From positions 26,933,957-26,997,956 of the forward strand of contig NC_065538.1 of the NCBI RefSeq assembly GCF_932294415.1: a stretch of 64,000 bases of DNA, written 5' to 3'. The notes under the pieces were generated by a model. That model was not told where the DNA came from. It ran no database searches and worked only from the letters and a program-made list of their open reading frames with translations. Position 1 is the first letter of the stretch; every line of letters begins with the position of its first letter. The DNA comes from Quercus robur. Taxonomy: Eukaryota > Streptophyta > Magnoliopsida > Fagales > Fagaceae. A program made the translations under genes and the position numbers. This document shows positions 21,906 to 32,700 of this stretch, piece by piece.

Positions 21906-22640
21906 ATAAGGCAAAAACCTCACCGAGTGATTTTCAGATCACCACTCCCAAGAATCACTAATCAAAATAAAAAAAATTACAAGTACAAGGAATCTTACCT
22001 CAAACTTGGCCTATCCCAAAGTACCTACCTATAGTAGAATCCTTACGCCAATCCCCAATTGGTCTTGATTTTGTAGAGACTTCTATCTTTTGCAGGGACC
22101 CTAGTACGTGACTAACTCCCAGCAACTTGAAACTTGTTGTTGAATGCAAAGTTCTTCAATTCACTTGTAAAGAAAGAAGCACTTGGTCACAAAACCCTAA
22201 GACGCATAAGAACGCAGTAGCTTCACATTAAGCGTATAGATTCTCTAATTGAGTTTTAGCGTCTTGTGATGACTTTAAAATAAAGCTTTTATATCTTTTA
22301 GAAGTTTAGTGAACGAAACCCTAGAAGTCCAAGTCATCATGGGCTGAGAAATAGATTTAAGAAATCTAGATTTGTGAAACTCAATAGATCGAGAGGTGTC
22401 AAGCTTGTATTGAGACTCTTCATTAATTCTCAATAGATAACTTGTATTGAGCTAGTGTCGAGATTCACTTTTTTAGCTTTTCTTTACTTATTTCTTGGTA
22501 CAACCTTTATGTTTTCAATAATACCACTTAATATAGCAACAATCCACTTAAAACTGTCCAAATACAAATAAGGTGCATTTTGTCTAATAATTTACCAACT
22601 ATATAAAAATATGACCCTAACAATATTATTTGAGACCCAA

Positions 22641-23514
22641 AATAAAATTGTGGTAAAAAAGTTGTCACATGAAAGTTGTTCATAGACTTTTTCAAAAACA
22701 GTTGTTTGTGTTGATGGTGTGGATCAGAATTTTTAATGTTGTTTTAAAATATGGATTAGAGAAGAAACCGAAAAATGAAGTGGTTTTTTTTTTTTTTTTT
22801 CCTTTCAGGTAACTAGTTTCACCGAGGTCCGAGAATATAATAATTTATTAATAATTATTTTATAAATAAAGAAATTTATACTTTGATTTAATAGATATGA
22901 AAGGACTTAAAATAATTTATTATTAGTGTAGACAAGAATACACGGATTCAACAAAAACTTTTATATCTGTATGTTATTTTGATACCTTTCCACATGTTAA
23001 TATAATCTATGCTTGGTCCTAAATATTTTGGGATACCAATTACCAAATATGATTCTACCTTATTGTTTTTCAAGTTGAGCTTCTTTGTCCGATGATATTA
23101 AGAGTATGGCGTGATGGGGTATTTTTTTTGTGCCTGAAGCTTTGAAAAGCAAAAGCTTCCAGCATTTTTGGGAATCATGAATATCGATTTAATGCTGAGG
23201 ACTCGTTTGTGCTTTATGTCCACATGATGGCTCATCACTTGTTCTCCAATGTCTAATGTCCACTTTAAAGGCATTAATATCATCACATTTGCGAATAAAA
23301 AAAAGGCATTTAAAAATTTGGACTACAACATGTGCAAAGCCGAAGTACAGATCACTAACTTCTTGGCACGTTTTATAAGTCTATTATAATTTATAACCCG
23401 TTTTTCTCTACATGCAACAGGCCTATCATTGAACCCAATTACTTGATTTCACAAATCAGGCCCGTGGGTTCCATATTTAACAAGAGTTGGGCCCTACAAT
23501 CAAAAGCCCATTTT
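22641..23514. other. Intergenic, nothing recognised
   Basis: AT-rich with poly-T tracts (22783-22800). Short open frames such as 23098-23286 have no family resemblance. Confidence 0.5.
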
Positions 23515-24440
23515 GGATGTTTAGATAGAATTTTGATCATTTTGAATGTCCATGTATGTTTTGGTCAGTTCGAACTTTTCAAGGGTCTTTAGGACATTTC
23601 GGGATTTATTTAGGTATATTTTCTTTTATGCTGGAGGTTCTTAGTAGTATTTTTGTCAGTTTAAAGGTTTTTGGGAGGGTATTTTGCACATTTAGATGTT
23701 TATGAAAGGGTATCTTGTTTATTTTGGATGTTTCGAGTTTAGCCATTTTAGATGGTTTGTGTGGTATTTTGGTTATTATGATGGTTTTTAGGGGGTATTC
23801 TAGTCATTTTAGTGGTTCTAAGGGGAATTATTTTGAATATTTTGATGGTATATTTAATCATTATTTTTTGGTATATTTAATCATTTTAGACATTTAGAAT
23901 GGGGTTGGGTTCGAGTTACACCTAATGTAACTCTAAGCAATATTACATCACCCAATAACTTGTTATTGAATTAATATTTTGAAAATCTAACCGTTGAATT
24001 ATATGTTTTATATGTTTTTAACATGCATGCCAATTCTCATATCAATTGGATGTTATTTACCATTTGATTTACAAACTCATCTTTTATGCATTATTTTAAA
24101 CTACAAAAATTTGAATTTTAACAATTAATTGATGACATCGCTATTAATCTTTGATCATCTCGAAATTTTGCAAGCATGAATAGTATACGAAGATAATGTA
24201 ATCTAATGGTGGATTTGTCAATATTCGCATCCAATTAAAAAATATTGAGTAATGTAACATTACTTAGAGTTACACCAGGTGTAACCTGAACCCAACCCTT
24301 TAGAATGTATTTTGGTCGTTTGAATATTTTAGTGGTATTTTGGTCCATTTGAAGGAATTGGGCATATTTTGATTTTTTTTAGAAGGTTTTAGAGGAATGT
24401 GAATCATTTTAGAGAATTTAAGATGATTGGGTCTTTTTAG
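23515..24440. repeat. Degenerate minisatellite, split by a MITE
   Basis: Irregular repeats of a phrase like GGTATTTTGGTCATTTTGGATGTTT, spaced by 25-50 bp, run from 23515 to 23892 and resume at 24308-24440. Stop codons are frequent, so it is not coding. Confidence 0.7.
23902..24298. mobile_element. Mutator-like MITE, 397 bp
   Basis: The perfect 9-bp duplication TTTAGAATG is at 23893-23901 and 24299-24307. The ends are about 46-bp inverted repeats (GGGTTGGGTTCGAGTTACAC / complement of GGGTTGGGTTCAGGTTACAC), each continuing into ACTCTAAG. Confidence 0.92.
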
Positions 24441-24943
24441 ATATTTTTGGTGTATGTTTGCATGTGAATGTAATAATTGGGTAAATGGGCAGGTTAAGTC
24501 TTGTCTATAACAAGCGAGTTGTGTGGGTAATAGATATCAACAATTTATTTAGACGAGTAATAGATGGGTAGATGTATAATTATATATCAAACCCATTTAT
24601 GATCCAATCAAACTATCATCTAACCCACCAATTAATTTGCCATCCATAATTCCTAGGGAAAGGAACTTTGCTTCTCCTAGTCACACCGAGAGGGGTTTCG
24701 AGAATTTTGTATTTGGTCCTGTACTGCCTTTCAATCTTCTATAGTGGTTTTTTTTTTTTTTTTTTTAATTATTATTATGGATTGAATTCTAGTAGCTAAA
24801 GCACTAGGTGCAATTAAAACCAAATAGTGAGATTAAAAGTTAAAAAATTACTTTTTTTTTTTCCCTCAGTCCTTATATCACAAAACTTTTTAACTTTTTT
24901 AATCCAATAGCTAAGGCAAAAGTTAACTTTAAAATTAGTCCTT

Positions 24944-26083
24944 TTTTTTTTTTTAATAAGAAAATTGTAACTTATTAAAACAAAGATGAACACGATACAT
25001 CATGAGCCAAATCAGACTCAAATATGTGTGGATTTTCTTCTATCCAAGTTACATATGAATCAATGTTCTTAGCATACTAAGCCAAAATGCTGGACAATTG
25101 CCTTGTCTTTTTACATGAGAAAGTTCTATCCTTTTGAATTCATATAGCTTCTGGTGAATTCCTTCAATGATGTTGGCAATAACAATTGGAGGTTCACTAG
25201 ACCCTATCAAATCAGAAATTACAATTTGTGAGACACTCTCCACAACCACATCACAAATACCCATGTCCCATGCAAATTGAATACCCTCCTCCATGGCCTC
25301 AGCTTCAGTCTCAAGTGATCCCAGAGACACAGGTAAGGGCGGCAAAATTAGATATGACCCGCGAACCTAGCACGACATGACATGAAATTAGCAGATTATG
25401 GGATGAGGTTTAATAAGTTCATGTCATATTCGGATTGACACAACTAACCCGTTAAATGAATGGGTTGGGTTAGTGTTCAATACATAGAACTCGTTTAACC
25501 CGTCTGACCCGTTTAATTAAATGGCATTTTATCGATATACCCTTCAAACTTTAGGTATATAAACTTATTAGTTGTTGTGGTTTATTTTCTTTAACATATT
25601 GTAATTGATTATTTGTGATATTGGGATATGTTTTAGTTTTAAATGATAATTTTTGATGTAGTTACTTGTTAGTTTTGAATTTTATATTAAAAATATTTAT
25701 TTGTTTGTTTTTTCTTAATTTTTTTTTCATTTTAATAAAATCTAATAAATAGGTCGATATGACTAACCCGTTTAATAAATAGGTCGTGTTAGGGTTGAAG
25801 AATCTTGACTCGTTTAAAAAACATGTTGGGTTAGTGTTAACCTATATAACCGGATATTCATGAATTGACACAACATCAACCTGACACGCAAACACAAATT
25901 ACCACCCCTAAGCACAGGCAGGCTTTTACTTAGCACGGCTTCTACTCTCCCAGCAAAGTCACGAAGACGAACACTGATTCCCATTGTTTGAGATTGAGCA
26001 AAGATCGCATCATCAACATTAACTTTAAACCATGGATCCATCGGTGGCTGTCATTATACAATTTCATCATGGACAGGTTTAGC
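24944..26083 (-). mobile_element. 5'-truncated LINE with RNase H remnant
   Basis: The perfect 14-bp duplication TAAAATTAGTCCTT is at 24930-24943 and 26084-26097. The element ends in a poly-A tail (poly-T on the plus strand at 24944). Its coding remnant is an RNase H-like domain at 26041-25049 (WFKVNVDDA, ETEAEAMEEGIQFAWDMG, ELSHVKRQGN), split by a hAT element. The catalytic Asp expected in the V-E-S-D-S segment is Val here, so it is dead. Confidence 0.87.
25334..25910. mobile_element. hAT-type MITE nested in the truncated LINE
   Basis: Ends TAAGGGCGGCAAAATT and complement of TAGGGGTGGTAATTT, with flanks GACACAGG and AGCACAGG (8 bp, two changes). The inside is rich in ACCCGTTTAAT-type phrases and non-coding. 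Removing it restores the RNase H sequence alignment. Confidence 0.8.
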
Positions 26084-26139
26084 TAAAATTAGTCCTTGAT
26101 TTCAATTGCACCCAGATCTAAATCCATTAACTATTGCGA

Positions 26140-26273
26140 GGAAAATTATTAGGTACTCCCTCCTCTCACATGAATGGTGGGTCCCACCATGAATTTAATT
26201 AGTAGGACCCAATATTCATGTGAGAGGAGGAAGTACACATTTATGGTATTCCGGGAGTACATAATAATTTCCC
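26140..26273. mobile_element. MITE, 9-bp-duplication family, copy C (best preserved)
   Basis: The perfect 9-bp duplication CTATTGCGA is at 26131-26139 and 26274-26282. Its ends GGAAAATTATTAGGTACTCC / complement of GGGAAATTATTATGTACTCC and palindromic body match copies A and B. Confidence 0.92.
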
Positions 26274-26452
26274 CTATTGCGAAAGATGTGCTTTAATTTT
26301 GTAATGTTGTTGATTTATTAATTAATACATGCTTTTCTTTCCAGCAATAAATATATATTTAGTATACAACAATGAAAAAGGTGAAGTTTATATCTTGTCT
26401 CACATGTGTTTGCACATTTTATTTATTTATTTATTTTTTCTGAGACCGAAGA

Positions 26453-26720
26453 TGAGAAAGCTGTATTGTCTAAGGAGGTACTCATAACCATAGATGACAA
26501 AAACCACTCAATCACTTTGAAGATGATTGAAGGATTACTCATGGAGTCGCACAAGAGTTTCAAATTCATTGTTCAAGCTACTCCAAAGGATGAGGGGAGC
26601 TTGGTCCACTGGACTTTGATACATGAGAAATTGAATGTCGATGTTCCTGACCCAAACACAATGCTTCAATTTGCCATTGATCAGACCAAAGATGTCGATG
26701 CTCATCCTACCCAAGTGTAG
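26453..26720 (+). pseudogene. Orphan MLP-like exon 2
   Basis: The sequence follows an AG and reads DEKAVLSKEVLITIDDKNH, KSFKFIVQATPKDEGS, VHWTLIHEKLN, TKDVDAHPTQV, ending in TAG. It is clearly paralogous to exon 2 of the intact MLP gene at 19037 and its frame is open. No matching exon 1 is visible between 19306 and 26450, and the usual pyrimidine-rich acceptor is weak (CCGAAG). It is probably a gene fragment; a distant exon 1 cannot be excluded. Confidence 0.75.
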
Positions 26721-26939
26721 CTACACAAAAAGATTATAGCATGCTGCATACTAATAAGCACAATGTGTTTCGTAAAATAGAAGTTCCAGAGTTATAACGA
26801 TTTCCTTGTATTATGGATAATACGTAGTCATCTTTCTATTGCCTTTTGCAACTTACTCTACCATTGTATAAACGAAATTAATAATACTTCTACTTTTATA
26901 TATTACTAGTAGTTAACCCATGTGATACACAAAACATAT

Positions 26940-27400
26940 GGAAAAAATTGCCAAATGCCCTTTTCGAGAAAAAATAGCAGCTCTTTGCCCCCTTTCCCAA
27001 ACTAATTAGGGAAATGCCCTTCTTTTGAAACTCGATTTGTGATAAATCGAGTTAGGCCCTATAGCGGCGTTTTTAAGGAGCCTATAGTGACGTTTTAGGA
27101 CCTATAGTAGCATTTTGTAACTCAACCTCTATGAAATCAAGTTATAGGTAAAAAAAATATAAAAAAAAAAATTGCCTATAACTCGATTTCATGGAGGTCG
27201 AGTTATAAAACACCACTATAGGTTCTTAAAACCTCACTATAGGTCCTTAAAAACGCTGCTATAGGACTCCATAATTTTTTTTTTTAACACGATTTATCTC
27301 AAATCGAGTTACAAAAGAGGGGCATTTCCCTAATTAGTTTGGAAAATGGGGCAAAACGCTGCTTAGTTTGGGAGAAAATGACATTTGCCCACTTTCTCCC
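26940..27400. mobile_element. Mutator-like foldback element, 461 bp
   Basis: The perfect 9-bp duplication AAAACATAT is at 26931-26939 and 27401-27409. The arms are inverted repeats of about 200 bp that would fold into one long hairpin. They share CAAATGCC/CATTTGCC ends, CGATTTGTGATAAATCGAG and CCTATAG..CTATAGG blocks, around a short A-rich loop near 27150-27165. Confidence 0.93.
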
Positions 27401-27409
27401 AAAACATAT

Positions 27410-27892
27410 TTGAAAACAATATTAAAGTTTAATTATAATACTTATATGTGTTTAGAGTTTAATTCAATTTATATTATCAAACCTTCTGAAAAATATTAAG
27501 GGTCTTTTAGGGTTCTTAAGATAACTCAATCATGAAATTACAAAATTCCAATCCATTAATTTTAAGAATGAGTGGATTAGATTTTATCATGTTATCAACA
27601 TTTAAAAAAGTATTGACTATCTCCATTTTAATTTCAATTAAATTATTGATGATGTGGTAAAATTGTATGTAATTATTTCAAAATCAATGAATAAAAAGTT
27701 AAGAACTCCATAATCTAGTTCACCTTAACATTGTAGAAGATCATAATTCTTGCAAAAATATTTTAATGAAAGGATGTAAATTCAGAATCAAAGAATGTAA
27801 CCATTGGTTTAACATTTGAAATCACAATTCAATTTAGATGTTTGTCTTTAGCAAATCAAAATTAGCAACTATAAATCAAAATAAATACCTAA
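27410..27892. other. Intergenic, nothing recognised
   Basis: AT-rich single-copy-looking sequence with no open frame of note. Confidence 0.5.
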
Positions 27893-28060
27893 CTCCCACT
27901 AGTTAAATGGAAAGGGAGGTTGGCTTTATAAGTGAAAGGCTATCTTGGACTTTGGGGTGGACTTGAACTTACATCTCTAAAGCTTTCATCTACTCCTCTA
28001 TTTCTCCTTATTTACTTAGCAAAATTTTTATAAAAAAAGAAAAAAAAAAAAAAAAGGGTT

Positions 28061-29074
28061 TGATAGGCCAAAAACGAATTGACCTTTTGTGATAAATTAA
28101 TTAATTAATTAACCAAGTTTATTAATTAATCAAATTAACATGCAAAGCGCGTGGTAGCACAAACAAATCACCAAACAACTAAATATGCAGTGGAAAATAA
28201 ATGACACGGTGATTTGTTTACAAATGGAGAAAACCTACACAGCAAAAACCTCACAGGTTGATTTTCAGGTCACCACTCCCGAAACTCTACTATTATCACA
28301 ACAAGCGGTTACAAGTAAAGGAATCCCAAGTACCTTACCAACCTACAGTTGAACCCTTACCCCAATCCCCAATTGGACTTGTTCTGTAGTGACAGCTCCC
28401 CTTTCGATGCACAGCTCCTAAGTACGTGACTAACTAATTGCGCGGATCCCAGTACGCGATTTCAATCACCAACTAGAGAAGGTTGTTGGCTGCAAAGTTC
28501 TTTAATTCATCCATACAATGAAGATCAAGAAGATGCTTAGTCACAAAACCCTACGGTGCACATACACAGCAACTTTTTCAAGAGAAAGAGATGAACTAGG
28601 GCAAAAATTTTGTCTCCGGTCACAATTTGCTTGAACAGAATTTGCTTAATGCTTGTGCAACTTGTGAACAGCTTGACGGTCTTTAAAACAACCCTTTTAT
28701 ATGTCTAGGGTTAGGAGAAAAGAAGGCCCAAAGACATATTCACAGATCCCAAAAAAATCAGATCAGAATTCTGAAATTCTTAAACCTCGATAGATAGGAG
28801 ATGTCGAGCAGGTGTCGAGCACACGGGCTGAACAACTTCCTTAAACCTCAACACATGCTAGCTGTCGAGTTTTAGTAATTCTGCACTTTCAGCTTGTTTT
28901 CTTGGACAAACTTGAAGGCTTCAACACTTGATCTTGAAACATGGTTTCTTGAAGTATTTAAACACATCCTAAATCTACCCAAATACAAGTAAAGTACGTT
29001 TTGTCAAAGGATAAGCCAATTACATAAAATCATGACATATGTTCTTAATCATGTGAAACACATATGTCCTAACA
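28061..29074 (-). mobile_element. Solo LTR (copia-type), 1014 bp, in duplicate copy 1
   Basis: The minus strand starts TGTTAGGACATATGTG and ends CCTATCA. The flanks GGGTT and GAGTT are a 5-bp duplication with one change. Duplicate copy 2 lacks it at the matching site (about 32318). It is related to the LTR at 20916-22622. Confidence 0.82.
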
Positions 29075-29078
29075 GAGT

Positions 29079-29083
<5 letters not shown>

Positions 29084-29121
<38 letters not shown>
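29084..29121. repeat. (GA)n microsatellite
   Basis: About 18 GA units. The matching place in duplicate copy 2 (32331) has only four or five, so it expanded after the duplication. Confidence 0.95.
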
Positions 29122-29125
<4 letters not shown>

Positions 29126-29561
29126 TTAAATGATGAGAGGGTATTGAAATGATTTAAGCATAAATGAGCCCTGGTGAACCCTAAATGAGCCCCTGGAAAT
29201 AAGGTGTAAAGTTGAAAGATTCTAAATGGCCCATGAGCATAACATGCCTAGGTATGTAAGCATCACGTGCTTGCCTAAAAATGACATCCTATAAATACCC
29301 ACTCACTCCTAATCGATCCTAACAAGCTTGTAGGCCTCAAAGGTCATCTTTCTTACATATTTAAGACTAATTAGAATGAAATTTTTGGCCATTCTGACCG
29401 GAATGGAACAAACTTAATAATATTATTATGATCAATCAATTAGTGCTTCTTATAATATAACACTCCAATGACCAAAGGGTCTTTATGGCCTCATATAACA
29501 TGGATGGAGAAGTGCCTCTTTGGGATATTGGTCTATTTGCATTGCAAGCTAAGAAGCTTTT

Positions 29562-29740
29562 GTGAAAGTCCTACAAGTGAGATTTGGGGCAACTGCATTT
29601 AATGACCCTATGGAGGCTTTAATTAGTCTCAAGCTAAGTACCAAAGTGGCTGCTTACAAGGTCCAACTTATAGCCATTTCAAATAGGATCAAAGGTCTAT
29701 TTGAGAAGCATAAACTTAAATTCTTCCTTAAGGTTCTCAA
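29562..29740 (+). pseudogene. Short Ty3/gypsy gag remnant
   Basis: The frame reads VRFGATAFNDPMEALISLK, KVAAYKVQLIAISNRIKGL and KHKLKFFLKVLKDN, recognisable as a piece of retrotransposon gag (the FG..F.DPMEAL..L and L..FLSGLKD blocks). There is no element around it. Duplicate copy 2 retains a shortened version near 34140-34265. Confidence 0.6.
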
Positions 29741-29747
29741 AGATAAT

Positions 29748-30340
29748 CAAGGGCGGTTCCACTTGGAGCCCAAGGGGTTCAAATGAACCCCCTGAATTAA
29801 ACCAAAAAATTATTATTATAATAATTTTTATTTTATTTTTCCTGTTTTGACACGTAAAATAAAAATTTGAACACCCTAACTAAAATAAACTTAAATGTAA
29901 TCATCTTAAGAATATCTTGACATTTTTAAACACAAAGAAAAATCTCAATAACAAATCAATTTGATCTAAAATCTGGAAAAAAAAAATTAATTAGCCTAAC
30001 AACAAAAGTAGAATTTACTAAATCTTAAACCTTAGAAAAAGCTCATTTAGATCTTAAGAAATATTAAATAAATCAATCAAATGGGAAATTAGTGGATGAA
30101 TGATTGTTTGACTATGTACAATGAAACAAATGTAGCTAGTAGGATTGATAATGAAGATATCATGCATAAATTTCAAAATACGAAACATCATAGATAGCAA
30201 TTGTAAAACTTTATTTATTAAAGATTTTTTTTTGTGATGTCGATATATTTAATTTATCTTTTTTTTTTTTAATTTTAGAATTTTGTATAATTTATGTTTC
30301 TTATCAAACCCTCTAGAAAATAATCTTGAAGCTGCCACTG
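29748..30340. mobile_element. hAT-type element, 593 bp, in duplicate copy 1
   Basis: The perfect 8-bp duplication AAGATAAT is at 29740-29747 and 30341-30348. The ends are CAAGGGCGGTTCCACTTGG and CTTGAAGCTGCCACTG. Duplicate copy 2 has the uninterrupted site (CAAAGATAATATAAACTTATG near 34270). Confidence 0.93.
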
Positions 30341-31428
30341 AAGATAATATAAACTTATGAGGATTTGGAATCCATGGTCCCTCATTGTTGTCTTTGGAAT
30401 CCTCGCAAAAATTCAAGAAGAATAGATTTGTGAGTAGCAAGAATAACCACAAAGGTATGGAAGACCAAGGCAAGCCCTCAATAGTTGTGTGTGTTTGTTC
30501 CAACCCAAAAAAAAAAAAAAAAAAGAAAAAAAAAAGAAGAAGAGGTTAAAATGCAAATTACATCCTCTAACTTTAGTTGAAATTCATTTTAGTTTTTTAA
30601 TTTTACTTTTATTCGATTGAATCCTTTAAACTTCAAATTTATTCAATTCTGGCATTCTATATAATTTTGTTTAAAAATTCCCCTTAAATCACATGGAAAA
30701 AATCTATAAAATATTTTTATAGATTTTTTATGTAAGAATTTTTTTCAAATAAAAAAAACTTTTTTCCTTATTTAATTGCATACTTAATGACAATTTTTTT
30801 TTTTATTACGAAATAGGACAAAATGCATTAACTAAATAACTTTGAAACTTAGAGCACTCAATTGAACGAAATTAAAATTAGAGAACTGAAATGAATTTTT
30901 ATTAAACTTAGAAGGTACACATTATATTTTAGCAAAAAAAAAAGAAAAAAAAAAACTTTATGAAACATTGTATTTTCTCTAATTTAAACCGGTAGTTTAA
31001 TGTTCAACAAACCTTTTATATAACATTTTTAAAAATTAGAGATTTTTATTTATGATATTTTATTTTATGTTTTTATATATATATATAAAATCACCCTTAT
31101 GAACAGAATTTAAAAGACGTTTCTGTATGTCGTGCACATTTTTTTCTTTATGTCGTGTACATTTTTCTTTAAGTCGTGTACGTTTTCTAGCTTCTAGTTA
31201 TTTACCGTTGGTACCCCTGCTCGAGCAAAAATAAAAATTTTAAACGACGAATCATTAATTGGTAAAAATACAAAGTATATTAATGGATATAAAAGAACAT
31301 ACTTTTAAAAAAAAAAATTCTTTTTAATTTTTTTCAATAATAAAAAAAATTATTTTGAACGTTTTGGTAAATTCAATTCAGCACAGACAGACAGCCCATG
31401 TTCTCAAATTTAAAATGGAAATCCCAAT

Positions 31429-31436
31429 TATAAATA
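31429..31436 (+). promoter_or_regulatory. TATA box of duplicated polygalacturonase promoter (copy 1)
   Basis: TATAAATA, 41 bp before the ATG at 31477. The same place upstream of the full gene is a TA repeat (35236-35257). Confidence 0.6.
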
Positions 31437-31476
31437 TATTCTCTCACTCTCTCTTTTTTGACATGTGTGTCAGACC

Positions 31477-31686
31477 ATGAGGAAGCTTAGATCTTGTTCA
31501 TTTTCGACATGTCTCATTGTTTACGTTCTTTTTACATTCACATTTCTGACAACAAATATAGAAGCTTCTGGCTCTCTCTTACAGCTCCCACTATCTGGGT
31601 CGACCAGAACCCGACCCAGATCCAAACGGGTCCTTTTTGTTGGTGACTTTGGTGCTCAAGGAGATGGTGTTAATGATGATACTGAG
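31477..31686 (+). pseudogene. Orphan polygalacturonase exon 1 (duplicate)
   Basis: It encodes 70 residues almost identical to exon 1 of the gene at 35298: MRKLRSCSFSTCLIVYVLF signal peptide, LLQLPLSGST and VLFVGDFGAQGDGVNDDTE. It lacks three residues of the ARG/SER run. The GT donor (31687) and part of intron 1 are intact, but no exon 2 follows before the second promoter. Alone it can make only a short secreted peptide. Splicing over copy 2 exon 1 to exon 2 at 36220 would keep frame, because both exon 1 copies end in phase 0. Confidence 0.88.
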
Positions 31687-31952
31687 GTATATTATTGCTG
31701 ACCCAACTTTTGTTACCTAATGATTATGTCTTTTTTTTTTACTTTCTTTTTTTGAAATGCATGATTTTGTATTTTCAGTTAGTGATTTTATAGTACCCAC
31801 TTCTTGAAACCATGGTTACTTTGAGCTTAATTGAGTGTTTTTGGATATTATACATTGTGGACATAATTTTTTTGTTTTAGTTATAGTTAAATGCTTTGAC
31901 GAACTTCATGATAATTTTTTTGTTAAAGAGAAATATAAACTCCCTCTAAATT

Positions 31953-32136
31953 CAGGGACGGAACTAGGATTCGAAGTCAAAAGGAGCAAATATAATTATC
32001 TTGAAAGAGGCAAATATAATTTTTTATGGACTTATTTTCTAAAATCTTAAATATATACCTATTGTTTAATATTTTAAAAGAATTTTGGGGGGGGGGGGGC
32101 ATAGCCCCCCTCTGCTTGTACATGGTTCTGTCCCTG
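31953..32136. mobile_element. hAT-type MITE, 184 bp, in intron 1 remnant
   Basis: The perfect 8-bp duplication TCTAAATT is at 31945-31952 and 32137-32144. The ends are CAGGGACGGAACTAGG and CATGGTTCTGTCCCTG (CAGGGACAGAACCATG on the other strand). It contains a 14-G tract before CATAGCCCCCC. Duplicate copy 2 has the empty site at about 35777. Confidence 0.95.
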
Positions 32137-32700
32137 TCTAAATTGGTCATTAATATTCAAATAGAAAGAGATATTGGCTTTATAAGTGACAAGCTATCTT
32201 GGAGTTTTGGGATGGACTTGAACTTACATCTCTAAAGCTTTCATCTATTCCTCTATTTCTCCTTATTTACTTTGCAAAAAAAAAAAAATTTAAAAAAGAA
32301 AAAAAAAAGAAAAGAAAAGGTTTTATGACAGAGAGAGAGATATATTGAAATGATGTAAGCATGCATAAATGAGCCCCTAGAAATAAGGTGAACCCTAAAT
32401 GAGCTCCGGGAAATAAGGTGTAAAGTTGAAAGATTCTAAAAGGCACATAAGCATAACATGCCTAGGTATGCAAGCATCACGCGCTTGCCTAAAAATGACG
32501 TCGAATAAATACCCACTCACTCCCAGTCGATCCTAACAAGCTTCTAGGCCTCAAAAGTCATCTTTCATATATATTTTAGTCTAATCAGAATGGAATATTT
32601 TGGCCATTCTGAGCGGAACGGAACAAACTTAATAATAATATTATGAAATCAATCAATACTTCTTATAATACAACACTTCGATGACCAAATGGTCTTTAAA

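Larger units (their letters stand above)
20916..22622 (-). mobile_element. Solo LTR (copia-type) with later insertions
   Basis: The flanks are ATATT (20911-20915) and ATATT (22623-22627), a 5-bp duplication inside the TRIM LTR. It is related along its length to the solo LTR at 28061-29074: CAAATCACTAAATAA, GGTGATTTGTTGACTAATGG, ACCTCACCGAGTGATTTTCAG, CCCCAATTGG, AGTACGTGACTAACT, GTCACAAAACCCTA. Its plus-strand end is CCCTAACA, so the LTR is read on the minus strand (TGTTAGGG). It carries a MITE (21047-21577) and a 300-bp tandem duplication. The left end is blurred by a T-tract. Confidence 0.7.
19889..22640 (+). mobile_element. TRIM-like LTR element, 5' LTR truncated, with a solo LTR nested in its 3' LTR
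   Basis: A tail of the 5' LTR (19889-19962) ends GACCCAACA. A tRNA-iMet primer site TGGTATCAGAGC (19964-19975) follows, then a non-coding internal region of only about 165 bp, a purine-rich AAGGTGGAGAT, and a 3' LTR starting TGTTGAGAAATTG at 20142. The LTR tail recurs at 20856-20915 and is then split. Its last bases (ATATTATTTGAGACCCA) reappear at 22623 after a foreign solo LTR. The tiny non-coding interior fits a terminal-repeat retrotransposon in miniature or a deletion derivative. Confidence 0.72.
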
